28,023 nucleotides of DNA from Pseudomonadota bacterium (GCA_023413015.1 JAEZQR010000288.1:1-28023); one strand, 5' to 3'; shown: positions 1 to 8,273, counted from the first letter of the stretch. Numbers and translations: made by a program. Notes: generated from the letters alone by a model not told the origin.

Positions 1-11
1 CTCCTGCGCAT
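1..11 (-). CDS. Start of a leftward gene cut by the window edge
   Basis: Only three codons and two bases are visible (M-R-R-...). The reason to call a start is the ribosome binding site: on the minus strand GGAGGTGATC lies directly before ATG, with GGAGG 5 nt upstream of it, which is a near-perfect complement to the 16S anti-Shine-Dalgarno. No function can be given. The 225-bp gap to the next gene would be its divergent promoter region. Confidence 0.4.
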
Positions 12-225
12 GATCACCTCCGCTGTACCCGCCCCTGCCGAAGCTAAGCCGCCGCCGGGAGAGCGTGTATCGGGAAGTTTACCTACCCCGACGCACCTGA
101 GGCAGAAGGAAAGGGCAACGCGGCAGGCAACCCGTGACTGCCTCGTCGCCGCGGGCAGGGCGGGTGTATAAGGCGGGCGTCCGACCTGATTGGGGGGCTG
201 AGACCCAAGACAGGAGGAACGGACG

Positions 226-552
226 ATGATCGGCAGGAAGATGCTTATCGCCGCGGTCGGCGCCACCATGCTGGCAGTGCCCGCCCTTGCCGCCGAACCC
301 GTCGGCAAGCACGAGGAGAAGAAGATCGCGCTCAGCGAGGTGCCGAAGGCCGCCCTCGACGGCGCCAAGAGCCAGCTCGCCTCGGTCACCAGCGCCGAGC
401 AGGTGACGGCCAAGGACGGACGCATGCTCTACGAGCTCAAGGGCAAGACCAAGGCCGGCAAGATGATGGAGTTGTTCGTCACCCCCGAAGGCCAGGTGAT
501 GGGCCCCGAGAGCAAGATGGAGCATAAGATGGAGCACAAGGCGAAGTATTGA
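226..552 (+). CDS. Small exported PepSY-like protein
   Basis: A 108-residue protein with a Sec signal peptide (basic MIGRK, hydrophobic stretch, A-L-A cleavage near residue 22), so periplasmic. The mature part resembles a single PepSY-like repeat: a helix (about 30-50, SEVPKAALDGAK) followed by strands with YELKGKTKAGKMMELFVTPEG. PepSY domains are often inhibitory or sensory, but no role is assigned here. The tail is rich in Met, His and Lys (MEHKMEHKAKY), which could bind metal; that is inference. A strong AGGAGG at 212-217 fixes the ATG start. The gene converges on the hydrolase at 679-1902, with a large hairpin in between. Confidence 0.75.
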   Translation: MIGRKMLIAAVGATMLAVPALAAEPVGKHEEKKIALSEVPKAALDGAKSQLASVTSAEQVTAKDGRMLYELKGKTKAGKMMELFVTPEGQVMGPESKMEHKMEHKAKY

Positions 553-576
553 CCCCGCTGGCCGGGACCCGCTGGA

Positions 577-631
577 GTGCCGCGCCCCCTCCGGCGCTCA
601 CCCTGAGCTAGTCGAAGGGCGAGCGCGGCAC
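577..631. repeat. Long hairpin built around a sphingomonad-type interspersed palindrome
   Basis: The core CCCTGAGCTAGTCGAAGGG (601-619) is one base from CCCTGAGCTTGTCGAAGGG, an element I recognise as common between genes in sphingomonads. It sits inside a perfect 9-bp inverted repeat, GTGCCGCGC (577-585) and GCGCGGCAC (623-631), with inner arms GCTC/GAGC and CCCT/AGGG. It lies between two convergent genes, so it may act as a shared terminator or mRNA 3'-end structure. Confidence 0.65.
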
Positions 632-678
632 GATACTGGTGCAAGAGTCTGATCAGAAGGAGTTGAGAGTTCGCCCCC

Positions 679-1902
679 TCACTCCTCCAGCGCCGCGTAC
701 ACCATCGTCCGCAGCTCGCGGCGCACCGGATAGGTGCTCGACGGGATCAGCTGCGTCATGAAGATCGCGATCAGCTCCTCGGCCGGATCGACCCAGAAGA
801 AGGTGCTCGCGGCCCCACCCCAGAAATAGTCGCCGACCGAGCCGGGGATCAGCGTCTGCGCCGGGTCCATCGTCGTGGCGAACCCAAGCCCGAAGCCGAC
901 GCCGGCATAGGTCGCCTCCGAAAACAGCGAGACCGATAGCGCGGGCAAGTCGACACCACCCGGCAGGTGGTTCGACGTCATCAGGTCGAGCGTCTTGCGG
1001 CTGATCAGCCTGTGCCCGTTGCCCTTGCCGCCGTTCAGCATCGCCTGCGCGAACTTCATATAGTCGCCCGCAGTCGACACGAGCCCGCCGCCGCCCGACA
1101 CGAAGCTCGGCGGCGTCAGGAAGCTGCTCTTCTGCGCATCGTCCTGAAGCTCGAACTTACCGTCGCGCGTCGGCTGGTAGCAGCTCGCGAAGCGCTGAGC
1201 CTGCCCGTCGCGGACATGGAAACCAGTATCTTCCATACCCAGCGGATCGAAGATTCGGCGCTTGAGGAAATCCTCGAATTTCTCGCCGCTGATCTTCTCG
1301 ACGAGGTAGCCGACCACGTCGGTCGCAACCGAATAGTTCCACTTCTCGCCCGGCGAGAATTCGAGCGGCAGCTTCGACAGCGCCTCGATGAAGCCGTCGA
1401 GGTCGCCCGCCTTCTCGATCTCGCCGATCTTGTGCGCGCGATAGGCGGCATCGACGTTGGTGCGCAGCTGGAAACCGTAGGTCAGCCCGCTGGTGTGCCG
1501 CAGCAGGTCAACCATCCGCATCGGCGCTTCCGTGCGCGTTGTCTGGAAGCCGAGCCGATGCGTGCCCCCGGCATAGACGCCGAGGTTGCGCCATTCGGGG
1601 ATGAAGCGATGGACCGGGTCGTCGAGCGCGACCAGCCCTTCCTCGACCAGCATCATGAACGCCACCGAGGTGATCGGCTTGGTCATCGAATAGATGCGCC
1701 AGATCGTGTCCTCGGCCACCGGCAGCCCGTGCTCGGCGTCCGCCAGCCCGCGCACCCCGAGATGCGCGATCTCGCCCCGGCGTGCCACCATCGTCAGCGT
1801 GCCGGCAAGCCTGCCCGGCGCGACATATTTCCGCTCCAGAAACTCGTCGATGCGCGCGAGGCGCTCCGGGTTCAGGCCGACGACGGCGGGCGATACGGGC
1901 AT
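679..1902 (-). CDS. Serine hydrolase of the beta-lactamase/family VIII esterase fold
   Basis: A 407-residue enzyme of the class C beta-lactamase/penicillin-binding-protein superfamily (EstB-like, Pfam Beta-lactamase). The visible motifs are S72-M-T-K75 (SxxK, nucleophile Ser72), Y190-S-V (the YxN position) and W361-G-G (in place of KTG). WGG and Y-S-V are usual in family VIII carboxylesterases rather than true AmpC enzymes, so ester hydrolysis is more likely than beta-lactam resistance. No signal peptide is seen, which suggests a cytoplasmic location. The start is supported by GGAGAGG 6-7 nt upstream on the minus strand. The natural substrate is unknown. It is transcribed in the same direction as the porin upstream, across a 157-bp gap, so it is probably a separate unit. 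Confidence 0.85.
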   Translation of the reverse strand: MPVSPAVVGLNPERLARIDEFLERKYVAPGRLAGTLTMVARRGEIAHLGVRGLADAEHGLPVAEDTIWRIYSMTKPITSVAFMMLVEEGLVALDDPVHRFIPEWRNLGVYAGGTHRLGFQTTRTEAPMRMVDLLRHTSGLTYGFQLRTNVDAAYRAHKIGEIEKAGDLDGFIEALSKLPLEFSPGEKWNYSVATDVVGYLVEKISGEKFEDFLKRRIFDPLGMEDTGFHVRDGQAQRFASCYQPTRDGKFELQDDAQKSSFLTPPSFVSGGGGLVSTAGDYMKFAQAMLNGGKGNGHRLISRKTLDLMTSNHLPGGVDLPALSVSLFSEATYAGVGFGLGFATTMDPAQTLIPGSVGDYFWGGAASTFFWVDPAEELIAIFMTQLIPSSTYPVRRELRTMVYAALEE

Positions 1903-2059
1903 CAGCGCCTCTCCTTCACGATATGACTCGCTTCTAGAGGCAACAGCCGTCGCCCGCCAAGTCGAGCGGATATGCTAGGTTGAGGCGAGGTATGCACGCA
2001 GCGCCAACGAGCGCCGAGCGGCTCCGATTGTCATTCCATTCAGGCAATCCCAGTCCATC

Positions 2060-3391
2060 TCACCAGTCGACGGCACCGCGGATCGCCAGGAGGTCGTGCT
2101 TCAGGTCGGGCCCGTTGATCCGATCGGTGTCGGCATGGATGAAGTTGGCGCTCAGTCGAACGCGCGTGACGGGAAACCAGTTGAGAACGATCCCGTAGGT
2201 CGTGAGCTTGCCGCCGAACACGCCGTCATCATCCAGGTCGACATGGGTCAGGCGCAGGCCGGTCTCGAACGCCCCGGCGCCACCGCTGGCGAACGAGCGC
2301 GCAGGCGTCACCCGGCCGAACGTGCCGGACGCAACGTCATAGGGCCGGGCCTCGCCGGTCCATCGCCAGGACGCCTGTGCCGAGTAGCCCCAGAACAGCG
2401 GATCGGTCGCGGCCCCCGTGTAGCCGAGCACGCCGCCTTCGGCCTGCACGGTCAGCGGACCGCGAGCATAGGCGAGCTCGGCGCCGCCAAACAGCCCGTG
2501 ATCGGCACGGAAGACGCCCGTATCGAGGACCACCGGCGCCCGGTTCACCTCCGGCTTCTGCGTGATCCGCACGGCATGATCGCTGCTCGACGGCTCGGAA
2601 TAGTAGCCGGAGAGGGCGACGTGCAGGACATCGTCGCTCGGCAGAAGATCGGCATGCACCCGGCCACTCGCCAGCCAAGCCTCGGAGCGGTTCGTATCGA
2701 GTGACCTGTCCTCGCGCTCGCCGAACAGCCCGGCGTGCACGCCCCAGCTGCCGCCGGCGTGATTGACGCCGGCGCCGATGCGGCGGCCGGGCGAGAAGAC
2801 GGTGGCATAGGCCGACCGCTCGAGGAACAGCGTGTAGACGTCCGATGTCAGATCATCGTTGGTGATGAACGGCTTGAAATGGCCGACGACGAGTTCTGTG
2901 CCCGGATCGACCTGGTAGCCGATCAGCACGTCCTGCAGGCTTACGTCATTGCCGGCGAAATCGGCCTCCGCGAGGTAGCGGAACCCGCCCGCGAACTTTC
3001 CTTCGGCGCCCAGGTAGAAGCGCCGGATCTGCGTCCCGAACGACATGTCCTTACCGCTGCCGAGCGAGGCATCGACCTGGATCCGGCCGCGCAACTTGAT
3101 CGTGACGTCCTCGCCCTTGCCTGCCGGGGCAGCCGCGACCTGGGCCGGCGCCGGCGTGGCCGTGCCGCTGGCCGGCGCTTCGGTCGGAGGGTTCGGCTTG
3201 GCGGCAGCTTGGGCTGAAAGGCGCCGCACCTCCGCCTCGAGTTGCTGGATGCGTGCGTCCTGTGCGCGAAGCCGGGATTCGAGGTCCTGAATCTCCGTGG
3301 ACGCTGGCGCTGCCCAGACAGCTGTGGCTGTCACCGCAGCAAATGCGGCACCGAGCCATATGACGAGCGAAATAGGCGGCGCCGATACCAT
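2060..3391 (-). CDS. Phosphate-selective porin O/P family outer-membrane protein
   Basis: A 443-residue outer-membrane beta-barrel of the OprO/OprP family (Pfam Porin_O_P). A signal peptide occupies about residues 1-27 (cleavage near V-W-A/A-P), then comes a short coiled coil (about 30-60, heptads in EIQDLESRLRAQDARIQQLE), a Pro/Ala-rich linker, and the barrel from about residue 85 with alternating strands such as KLRGRIQVDASLG and the closing RGAVDW. The frame is open for 88 more codons upstream, but the ATG at 3391 is chosen because it begins the signal peptide and has GGGAGG 6 nt before it. Family members pass anions such as phosphate, but the substrate here cannot be read. It ends in Trp rather than the usual Phe. 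A candidate EcfG promoter lies upstream. Confidence 0.85.
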   Translation of the reverse strand: MVSAPPISLVIWLGAAFAAVTATAVWAAPASTEIQDLESRLRAQDARIQQLEAEVRRLSAQAAAKPNPPTEAPASGTATPAPAQVAAAPAGKGEDVTIKLRGRIQVDASLGSGKDMSFGTQIRRFYLGAEGKFAGGFRYLAEADFAGNDVSLQDVLIGYQVDPGTELVVGHFKPFITNDDLTSDVYTLFLERSAYATVFSPGRRIGAGVNHAGGSWGVHAGLFGEREDRSLDTNRSEAWLASGRVHADLLPSDDVLHVALSGYYSEPSSSDHAVRITQKPEVNRAPVVLDTGVFRADHGLFGGAELAYARGPLTVQAEGGVLGYTGAATDPLFWGYSAQASWRWTGEARPYDVASGTFGRVTPARSFASGGAGAFETGLRLTHVDLDDDGVFGGKLTTYGIVLNWFPVTRVRLSANFIHADTDRINGPDLKHDLLAIRGAVDW

Positions 3392-3784
3392 ATGGCGCCT
3401 CCCATGTCCGGGGACGGTCGACGGCCAGTCACGGCCATGAACCAAGGTGAAGCGATCTGGGGTCGGATGCGGGAGGCGAGGCGTTCCAGGTTCCATCCGA
3501 CGGCCTTTCGGGCGGTTTTGATGGATCGTCAGCCGCGTGCCGGTGCGGATGAGATCGAAATGAACGCAGCAGGCGAGCGCCATGTTCCGAACACCACGAC
3601 CACGGTGCAGGCACGGCTGGTGAATGACTACGGAACCAGCATCGTTCGGTCGCATTCTGTAGACAGCGTTGAACGTGCCTGTTTGGCACGCTGGTTCTGG
3701 TGGCTTCGCATTCAGGCTCTCGCCGGCGCATCCCGCTTGGGCATCGGCGGATCACCTGCCCTTCGAGCGAGGAGGAATGTCGCC
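3392..3784. other. 393-bp divergent intergenic region
   Basis: This gap separates the leftward porin from the rightward DUF2231 gene. Open frames run through it on both strands, but they lack a ribosome binding site and protein-like composition, so I treat it as non-coding. It holds a candidate EcfG promoter for the porin (3563-3588, minus strand) and a 6-bp inverted repeat CGTGCC/GGCACG (3674-3679, 3685-3690) about 95 bp before the DUF2231 start, a possible operator. Confidence 0.6.
3563..3588 (-). promoter_or_regulatory. Candidate EcfG (general stress response) promoter
   Basis: On the minus strand the sequence reads GGAAC (3588-3584), 17 nt, then CGTT (3566-3563). This matches the alphaproteobacterial EcfG consensus GGAAC-N16-17-CGTT exactly. 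It points at the porin, whose ATG is about 170 nt downstream. I found no other full match in the intergenic regions of the window. Function is inferred from the motif only. Confidence 0.55.
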
Positions 3785-4213
3785 GTGGCTACTATCGCCG
3801 ACCGAGCACCGATAAGGGCGATCCACCCCCTTCACGCCGTCCTGCTCGCCGCCACCGTCCCGCTGTTCCTGGGCGGCCTGCTGAGCGACATGGCATACAG
3901 CTCAAGCTTCCAGATGCAGTGGAGCAACTTCGCTGCCTGGCTACTTGCGGGCGCCATGGTGTTCACTGGTCTGGCGCTCCTTTGGGCTCTCGTTGATCTG
4001 CTTCGCACCGGCCAGCGGCGCGGGCGGCCGCTTATCTACTTTCTGCTTCTACTCGCGCTTTTCGTGCTCGGGCTCATCAACTCGTTCGTCCATGCGCGGG
4101 ATGCCTGGGCAACCATGCCGGCCGGGCTTTATCTCTCCGTCGTCGTGACGCTGCTCGCGATCGTGGCAACCTGGGTCGGCTTTTCCAGTTTTCGGACGGG
4201 AGGAGTGAAATGA
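3785..4213 (+). CDS. DUF2231-family integral membrane protein
   Basis: A 142-residue protein from a GTG start, with four predicted membrane helices (about residues 14-30, 44-66, 78-98, 112-132) separated by short loops. The opening IHPLHAVLLAATVPLF is typical of DUF2231 (Pfam PF09990), whose molecular function is unknown. The frame is open far upstream, but the GTG is preferred because GGAGG at 3771-3775 lies 9 nt before it and the family's N-terminus begins there. It overlaps the next gene by 4 nt (ATGA), so the two are translationally coupled. DUF2231 proteins are often found next to sorbosone-dehydrogenase-like proteins, which suggests a membrane partner for that redox enzyme. Confidence 0.8.
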   Translation: MATIADRAPIRAIHPLHAVLLAATVPLFLGGLLSDMAYSSSFQMQWSNFAAWLLAGAMVFTGLALLWALVDLLRTGQRRGRPLIYFLLLLALFVLGLINSFVHARDAWATMPAGLYLSVVVTLLAIVATWVGFSSFRTGGVK

Positions 4214-5577
4214 AGCGCTCCAGCCTATTGGGCGTTGTCGCACTCGTGGCCCCCCTGGCCGCCTGCAGCAGCAGTTCTGACGCCCCCGAGCAATATGGTT
4301 CCAATCCTCAGCTCCCCGAGCCGCAACGCGGCCTGCTTCCCAGCATGAAGATCGCCAATCCGGCCGCTTGGGGCGATCAGCGGCCGACGGTGCCGGAAGG
4401 CTATGCCGTCACGGCCATCGCCACCGGCCTCGGCATCCCGCGCCAGACGCTGGTCCTGCCCAACGGCGACATCCTTGTTGCCGAAGGGCGTGGGGGAGGC
4501 GCCCCGGCGTCGCGGCCCAAAGACATCATCGCCAACTACATCAAGGCCAAAGGCACCACGTCGGTGAAGAGCGGCAATCGCCTGACGCTGCTCAGAGACA
4601 GCAACGGCGACGGCGTCTACGAAGGCCGCACCATTTTCGCCGACAATCTCAACGCGCCCTACGGGCTCGCGCTGGTGGGCGGCCAGCTTTACGTCGCCAA
4701 CCAGGATGCGCTGGTGCGTTTCGACTATCGAACCGGCCAGACGCAGGCGAGCGGACCGCCGGTCAAGGTCACCGACCTGCCGTCGCAGATCAACCATCAT
4801 TGGACGAAGTCACTGGCCGCCAGCCCCGACGGGCGTTTCCTCTACGTCGGCATCGGCTCGAACAGCAATATCACCGAGCGTGGGATGGCGGCCGAGATCG
4901 ACCGGGCGATGGTCTGGCAGATCGATGCCGCGACGGGGGCGCACAAGCCCTACGCCACCGGCCTGCGCAACCCCACGGCGCTCGCCATCCAGCCCGGCTC
5001 CGGCCAGCTGTGGGCGGTGGTGAACGAGCGCGACGAGATCGGCCCGAACCTCGTTCCCGATTATCTCACCTCGGTTCGCGAAGGCGGTTTCTACGGCTGG
5101 CCCTACAGCTATTGGGGACAGCATGTCGATCGGCGCGCCCAGCCGCAGGACCCGCAGAAGGTCGCCGCGGCCATCCGCCCCGACTACAGCCTCGGCTCGC
5201 ATGTCGCGGCGCTCGGCGTCGCTTTCTCCGCGCCCGCGATGGGTGCCCGGTTCGCCGACGGCGTGTTCGTCGGTGAGCATGGCAGCTGGAACCGCAGCGT
5301 GCCCGTCGGCTACAAGGTGGTCTTCGTGCCGTTCCGCGGCGGCCGCCCCGCCGGACCGCCGGTCGATTTCGTGGCTGGCTTCCGCGGCGGCGACGGCAAG
5401 ACCCGTGGCCGGCCGGTCGGCGTCACGGTCGATCCGCGCGGCGCCCTGATCGTTGCCGACGACCTGTCGAACACAGTCTGGCGGATAACCCCCTCGAGCC
5501 GCGCGCCTGCAGCCGAAGCGCCGGCACGCCCGCCCGCGCCCGAGGATAACCGCCCGCGCAGCTCGACACCCTATTGA
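4210..5577 (+). CDS. Lipoprotein of the PQQ-dependent sorbosone/glucose dehydrogenase family
   Basis: A 455-residue predicted lipoprotein. The signal sequence ends in lipobox L-A-A-C19, so it should be anchored in the outer or inner membrane facing the periplasm. The body is a six-bladed propeller of the soluble glucose/sorbosone dehydrogenase type (PQQ as cofactor in characterised relatives), with GLRNPTALAIQP, NERDEIGPNLVPDYL, GEHGSWNRSVPVGYKV and a final blade GVTVDPRGALIVADDL. The last 30 residues are a Pro/Ala-rich low-complexity tail. The start overlaps the DUF2231 stop by 4 nt. It probably oxidises a sugar or aldehyde and passes electrons to the membrane; the substrate is unknown. No PQQ synthesis genes lie in the window. 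Confidence 0.85.
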   Translation: MKRSSLLGVVALVAPLAACSSSSDAPEQYGSNPQLPEPQRGLLPSMKIANPAAWGDQRPTVPEGYAVTAIATGLGIPRQTLVLPNGDILVAEGRGGGAPASRPKDIIANYIKAKGTTSVKSGNRLTLLRDSNGDGVYEGRTIFADNLNAPYGLALVGGQLYVANQDALVRFDYRTGQTQASGPPVKVTDLPSQINHHWTKSLAASPDGRFLYVGIGSNSNITERGMAAEIDRAMVWQIDAATGAHKPYATGLRNPTALAIQPGSGQLWAVVNERDEIGPNLVPDYLTSVREGGFYGWPYSYWGQHVDRRAQPQDPQKVAAAIRPDYSLGSHVAALGVAFSAPAMGARFADGVFVGEHGSWNRSVPVGYKVVFVPFRGGRPAGPPVDFVAGFRGGDGKTRGRPVGVTVDPRGALIVADDLSNTVWRITPSSRAPAAEAPARPPAPEDNRPRSSTPY

Positions 5578-5608
5578 GGCGCGGCTGCACCGAGCGCAGT
5601 AAACGGCG

Positions 5609-6805
5609 TTACGGCCTGGCTCTCGCGATCCGCTCGATCGCGGCGAGCGCGCGGTCGGCCTCTCCGGCCGTGTTGTAGTGGCACAGGCCGACGCGAACCA
5701 GGCCGCCTGAGTCCGTGAGGCCGAGGCGGTTCAAGACCTCTACCGCGTAGAAGCTGCCTGACCAGACAAAGATATTCTCCGCCGCCAGCGCCTCCGCCAC
5801 GGCGCGCGGGTGGACGCCGTCGAGCGTGAAGGAGAAGGTCGGCACGCGGCCCTCCATCGTCGCTGGCCCCCACAGTTTCAGGCCGCGGATCGAGAGCAAC
5901 CCGTCGAGCAGCCGCTGGCCGATGTCGCGTTCGTAGGCCGCGATCGCGTCCATGCCGCCGGTCGCCTCGATATGCTCGAGCGCGCCTAGCGTGCCGGCCT
6001 GTCCCTCGTAGGACGGCGTGCCGGTCTCCCACTTGGCGGCCGGCGGCGTGGTGGGGGAGGGGCGCACCTTGTACGCCGGAAGCTCGGCGAGCAGCGTCTC
6101 GCGGCCCCACAGCACGCCCTGGTGCGGCCCGAAGAACTTGTAGGGCGAGCAGGCGAGCAGGTCGCAGCCGAGTGCGCGCACGTCGACGCGCAGGTGCGGC
6201 ACCGACTGCACAGCGTCGACATAGACGATCGCGTCGGGGTTCGCGTCCTTCGCCGCGCGCGCGAGGACGGCGACGTCGTTGACGGTGCCGAGCGCGTTGC
6301 TGGCGTGGCCGACGGCGAGCAGCGCGGTCTTCTCGGAGAAGTCGAACGGCAGCAGCCGGCCGGTCTCGGGATCGAAGTCGATCCAGCGGACGGTGAGGCC
6401 GTGATCCTCCGCGATCCGCAGCCATGGAGACACGTTCGCATCATGGTCGAGCCGCGTGACCACGATCTCGCCGTCCAGCCGCTTCGCGAGGCTCCGCGAC
6501 ACTGCGAAGGTGAGCGAGGTCATGTTCGGGCCGAACGCGATCTCGCCTGCGCTGCCGCCGAGGAACGACGCCATCGCGGCATGCGCTTGGGTGCTCAGTG
6601 CGTCGGTGGCGATCGAGGTCGCGAACGCGCCGCCGTCGTTCGCCGTCCCGCCCTGAATATACGCGACCATCCGCTCGATGGTCCTGTCACACACCTGCGT
6701 GCCGCCGGGCGCATCGAGATAGACACGCTCCCGACCCGAATCCGTCACTCGGAGCGCCGGAAACTGCGCCCTTACCGCCTCGATATCGAACACGCCGGCC
6801 TCCAC
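5609..6805 (-). CDS. Cysteine-desulfurase-like class V aminotransferase without the catalytic Cys
   Basis: A 398-residue PLP enzyme of fold type I, most like the TIGR01976 'cysteine desulfurase-like' family. PLP-site residues are present: H121 (RLDHDAN), D197 and Q200 (VDAVQSVPH), and Schiff-base K223 (SPYKFFGP). In SufS/CsdA the active Cys lies in R-T-G-H-H-C-A; the matching stretch here is W348-S-G-S-F-Y353-A, so Tyr replaces Cys. The only nearby Cys is C375 in RVGLCHYNT. True desulfurase activity is therefore doubtful, and the substrate is unknown. No suf or isc genes are nearby. It converges on the dehydrogenase gene (31-bp gap) and diverges from the chemoreceptor. Confidence 0.85.
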   Translation of the reverse strand: MEAGVFDIEAVRAQFPALRVTDSGRERVYLDAPGGTQVCDRTIERMVAYIQGGTANDGGAFATSIATDALSTQAHAAMASFLGGSAGEIAFGPNMTSLTFAVSRSLAKRLDGEIVVTRLDHDANVSPWLRIAEDHGLTVRWIDFDPETGRLLPFDFSEKTALLAVGHASNALGTVNDVAVLARAAKDANPDAIVYVDAVQSVPHLRVDVRALGCDLLACSPYKFFGPHQGVLWGRETLLAELPAYKVRPSPTTPPAAKWETGTPSYEGQAGTLGALEHIEATGGMDAIAAYERDIGQRLLDGLLSIRGLKLWGPATMEGRVPTFSFTLDGVHPRAVAEALAAENIFVWSGSFYAVEVLNRLGLTDSGGLVRVGLCHYNTAGEADRALAAIERIARARP

Positions 6806-6875
6806 TTCGCCTACTTCTACCGCTTGTTAACCAACGCCGGTGCAGTCTCCCGTCCGATTCGTGAGGGGATCGAGA

Positions 6876-8273
6876 ATGCGAGCTGAACCGTCGATCGCAC
6901 CGTCGCTCGAAAGCGCCGTTGGAACGATCGCCGCCGAATGCGGACGCTTCGCCATCGAATGCAGCGATGTCGCCGGCTACGTCAATGCCGTTGGCGCCCG
7001 GATCGAAGACCAGTTGAAGCTGTTGAAATCGCTCGAACAGGTCTCGACCACGCTGCTCGCCGATCAGGCCAGCGTCACCGATGCGACCGACGAGGCGCAC
7101 CGCTATGCCGAGAATGCGCGCGATCAGCTCGAGCGCTCGGCCCAGGCAATCGGCGCGACCGTCGACGTGTTCAGCGGCCTGACCGATCTCGTCCTCCACC
7201 TCGGCGACCGGATGCTCAACCTGTCGAGCGCGCTCGATCAGGTCCGCGGCGTCTCCGCCAGCATCGACAAGATCGCCCGCCAGACCAACCTCCTCGCGCT
7301 CAACGCCACCATCGAAGCTGCTCGCGCCGGCGAGGCAGGCAGGGGCTTCGCCGTCGTCGCCAACGAGGTGAAGAAGCTCGCCGCCGACACGCAGCGAGCC
7401 ACGGGCGAGATCGCGCGCACCCTACAGCAACTCGGCGTCGAAGCCGCCGGCATCGGCGAGGAGATCGAAGGCGGCGTCGAACGCGGCAAGCAGGCACGTG
7501 CGCAAGCGACCGAACTGCGCACCGCGCTCCAGCAGACGATCAGCTTCGTCGATCAGCTCGACAATCGGACCAGCGACATCGCTGAACGCTCGCTGACGAT
7601 CCGGAACAGCGTGCGTGAGGTTCAGAGCGGTCTGGCTTCCTTCGCGACCGTGGCCCACGAGAATACCGCCGAGCTGTCGCGCTCCGGTGCACGGCTCGAT
7701 CAGCTCGAAGCGATGTCGAACAACATGCTCGACCTCGTCGCGCATTGCGGCGTGAAGACGACCGATACGGTATTCATTGAGAAGTCGCTTTCCGCCATGC
7801 GCGAGATCCAGGCGGCGATCGAAGCCGGCATCTCGGCAGGTGACGTCCGCTTCGAAGACATCTTCGACACCGATTACAAGCTGGTTCCGGGCTCGAACCC
7901 GGAGCAGTTCAGGACGCGCTTCGTGCCATTTGCCGACAAGGTGGTGCGCCCGTTGCTCGACAAATGGTCGGCGGACGAACGGATCGTGGGCTGCGCCATC
8001 GTCGACATGAACGGCCATCTGCCGACCCACATGACCAAGCGCTCGCACCCGCAGGGCCCCGATCCGGTCTGGAATGCCGAGCATTGCCGCAACATGCGCA
8101 TCTTCATGGATCCGCAGACGCGCGCCGCGCTCGACAGCGATGCCGACTTCCGCCTGTACACCTATCGCCAGCCGCTCGGCGGCGGTCGCTACCGGGCGGT
8201 GAAGAGCCTGTTCGTGCCGCTCCGCATCCGCGGTCGCCGTTGGGGGAATTGCGAGATCGCCTACCTCGACTGA
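6876..8273 (+). CDS. Soluble methyl-accepting chemotaxis protein with a C-terminal sensor-like domain
   Basis: A 465-residue chemoreceptor with no membrane helix or signal peptide, so cytoplasmic. Residues about 1-300 are coiled coil; the signalling hairpin that binds CheA/CheW is at about 131-170, with the hallmark IARQTNLLALNATIEAARAG then GRGFAVVANEVKKLA. After it comes a separate globular domain (about 302-465) with DTDYKLVPGSNPEQFRTRF, VDMNGHLPTHMTK, DPVWNAEHCRNMRIF and a closing RGRRWGNCEIAYLD. This module recurs at the C-terminus of other proteobacterial receptors and looks PAS/Cache-like; its ligand is unknown. The ATG at 6876 is chosen over an upstream one because GAGGGG ends 7 nt before it. 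No che genes are adjacent. Confidence 0.88.
   Translation: MRAEPSIAPSLESAVGTIAAECGRFAIECSDVAGYVNAVGARIEDQLKLLKSLEQVSTTLLADQASVTDATDEAHRYAENARDQLERSAQAIGATVDVFSGLTDLVLHLGDRMLNLSSALDQVRGVSASIDKIARQTNLLALNATIEAARAGEAGRGFAVVANEVKKLAADTQRATGEIARTLQQLGVEAAGIGEEIEGGVERGKQARAQATELRTALQQTISFVDQLDNRTSDIAERSLTIRNSVREVQSGLASFATVAHENTAELSRSGARLDQLEAMSNNMLDLVAHCGVKTTDTVFIEKSLSAMREIQAAIEAGISAGDVRFEDIFDTDYKLVPGSNPEQFRTRFVPFADKVVRPLLDKWSADERIVGCAIVDMNGHLPTHMTKRSHPQGPDPVWNAEHCRNMRIFMDPQTRAALDSDADFRLYTYRQPLGGGRYRAVKSLFVPLRIRGRRWGNCEIAYLD

Noticed and set aside
12..21. GATCACCTCC resembling the 3' end of 16S rRNA
   Set aside because: Only ten bases match and no rRNA sequence precedes it. Read on the other strand it is a strong Shine-Dalgarno for a leftward gene.
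967..1926. 319-codon open frame on the plus strand
   Set aside because: It is antisense to the serine hydrolase; the SxxK and WGG motifs support the minus-strand gene.
3392..3655. N-terminal extension of the porin frame by 88 codons
   Set aside because: The extension lacks a ribosome binding site and would bury the signal peptide that starts at 3391.
6827..6832. TTAACC upstream of the chemoreceptor as a CtrA site
   Set aside because: It is only a half site; the second TTAA at the required spacing is missing.
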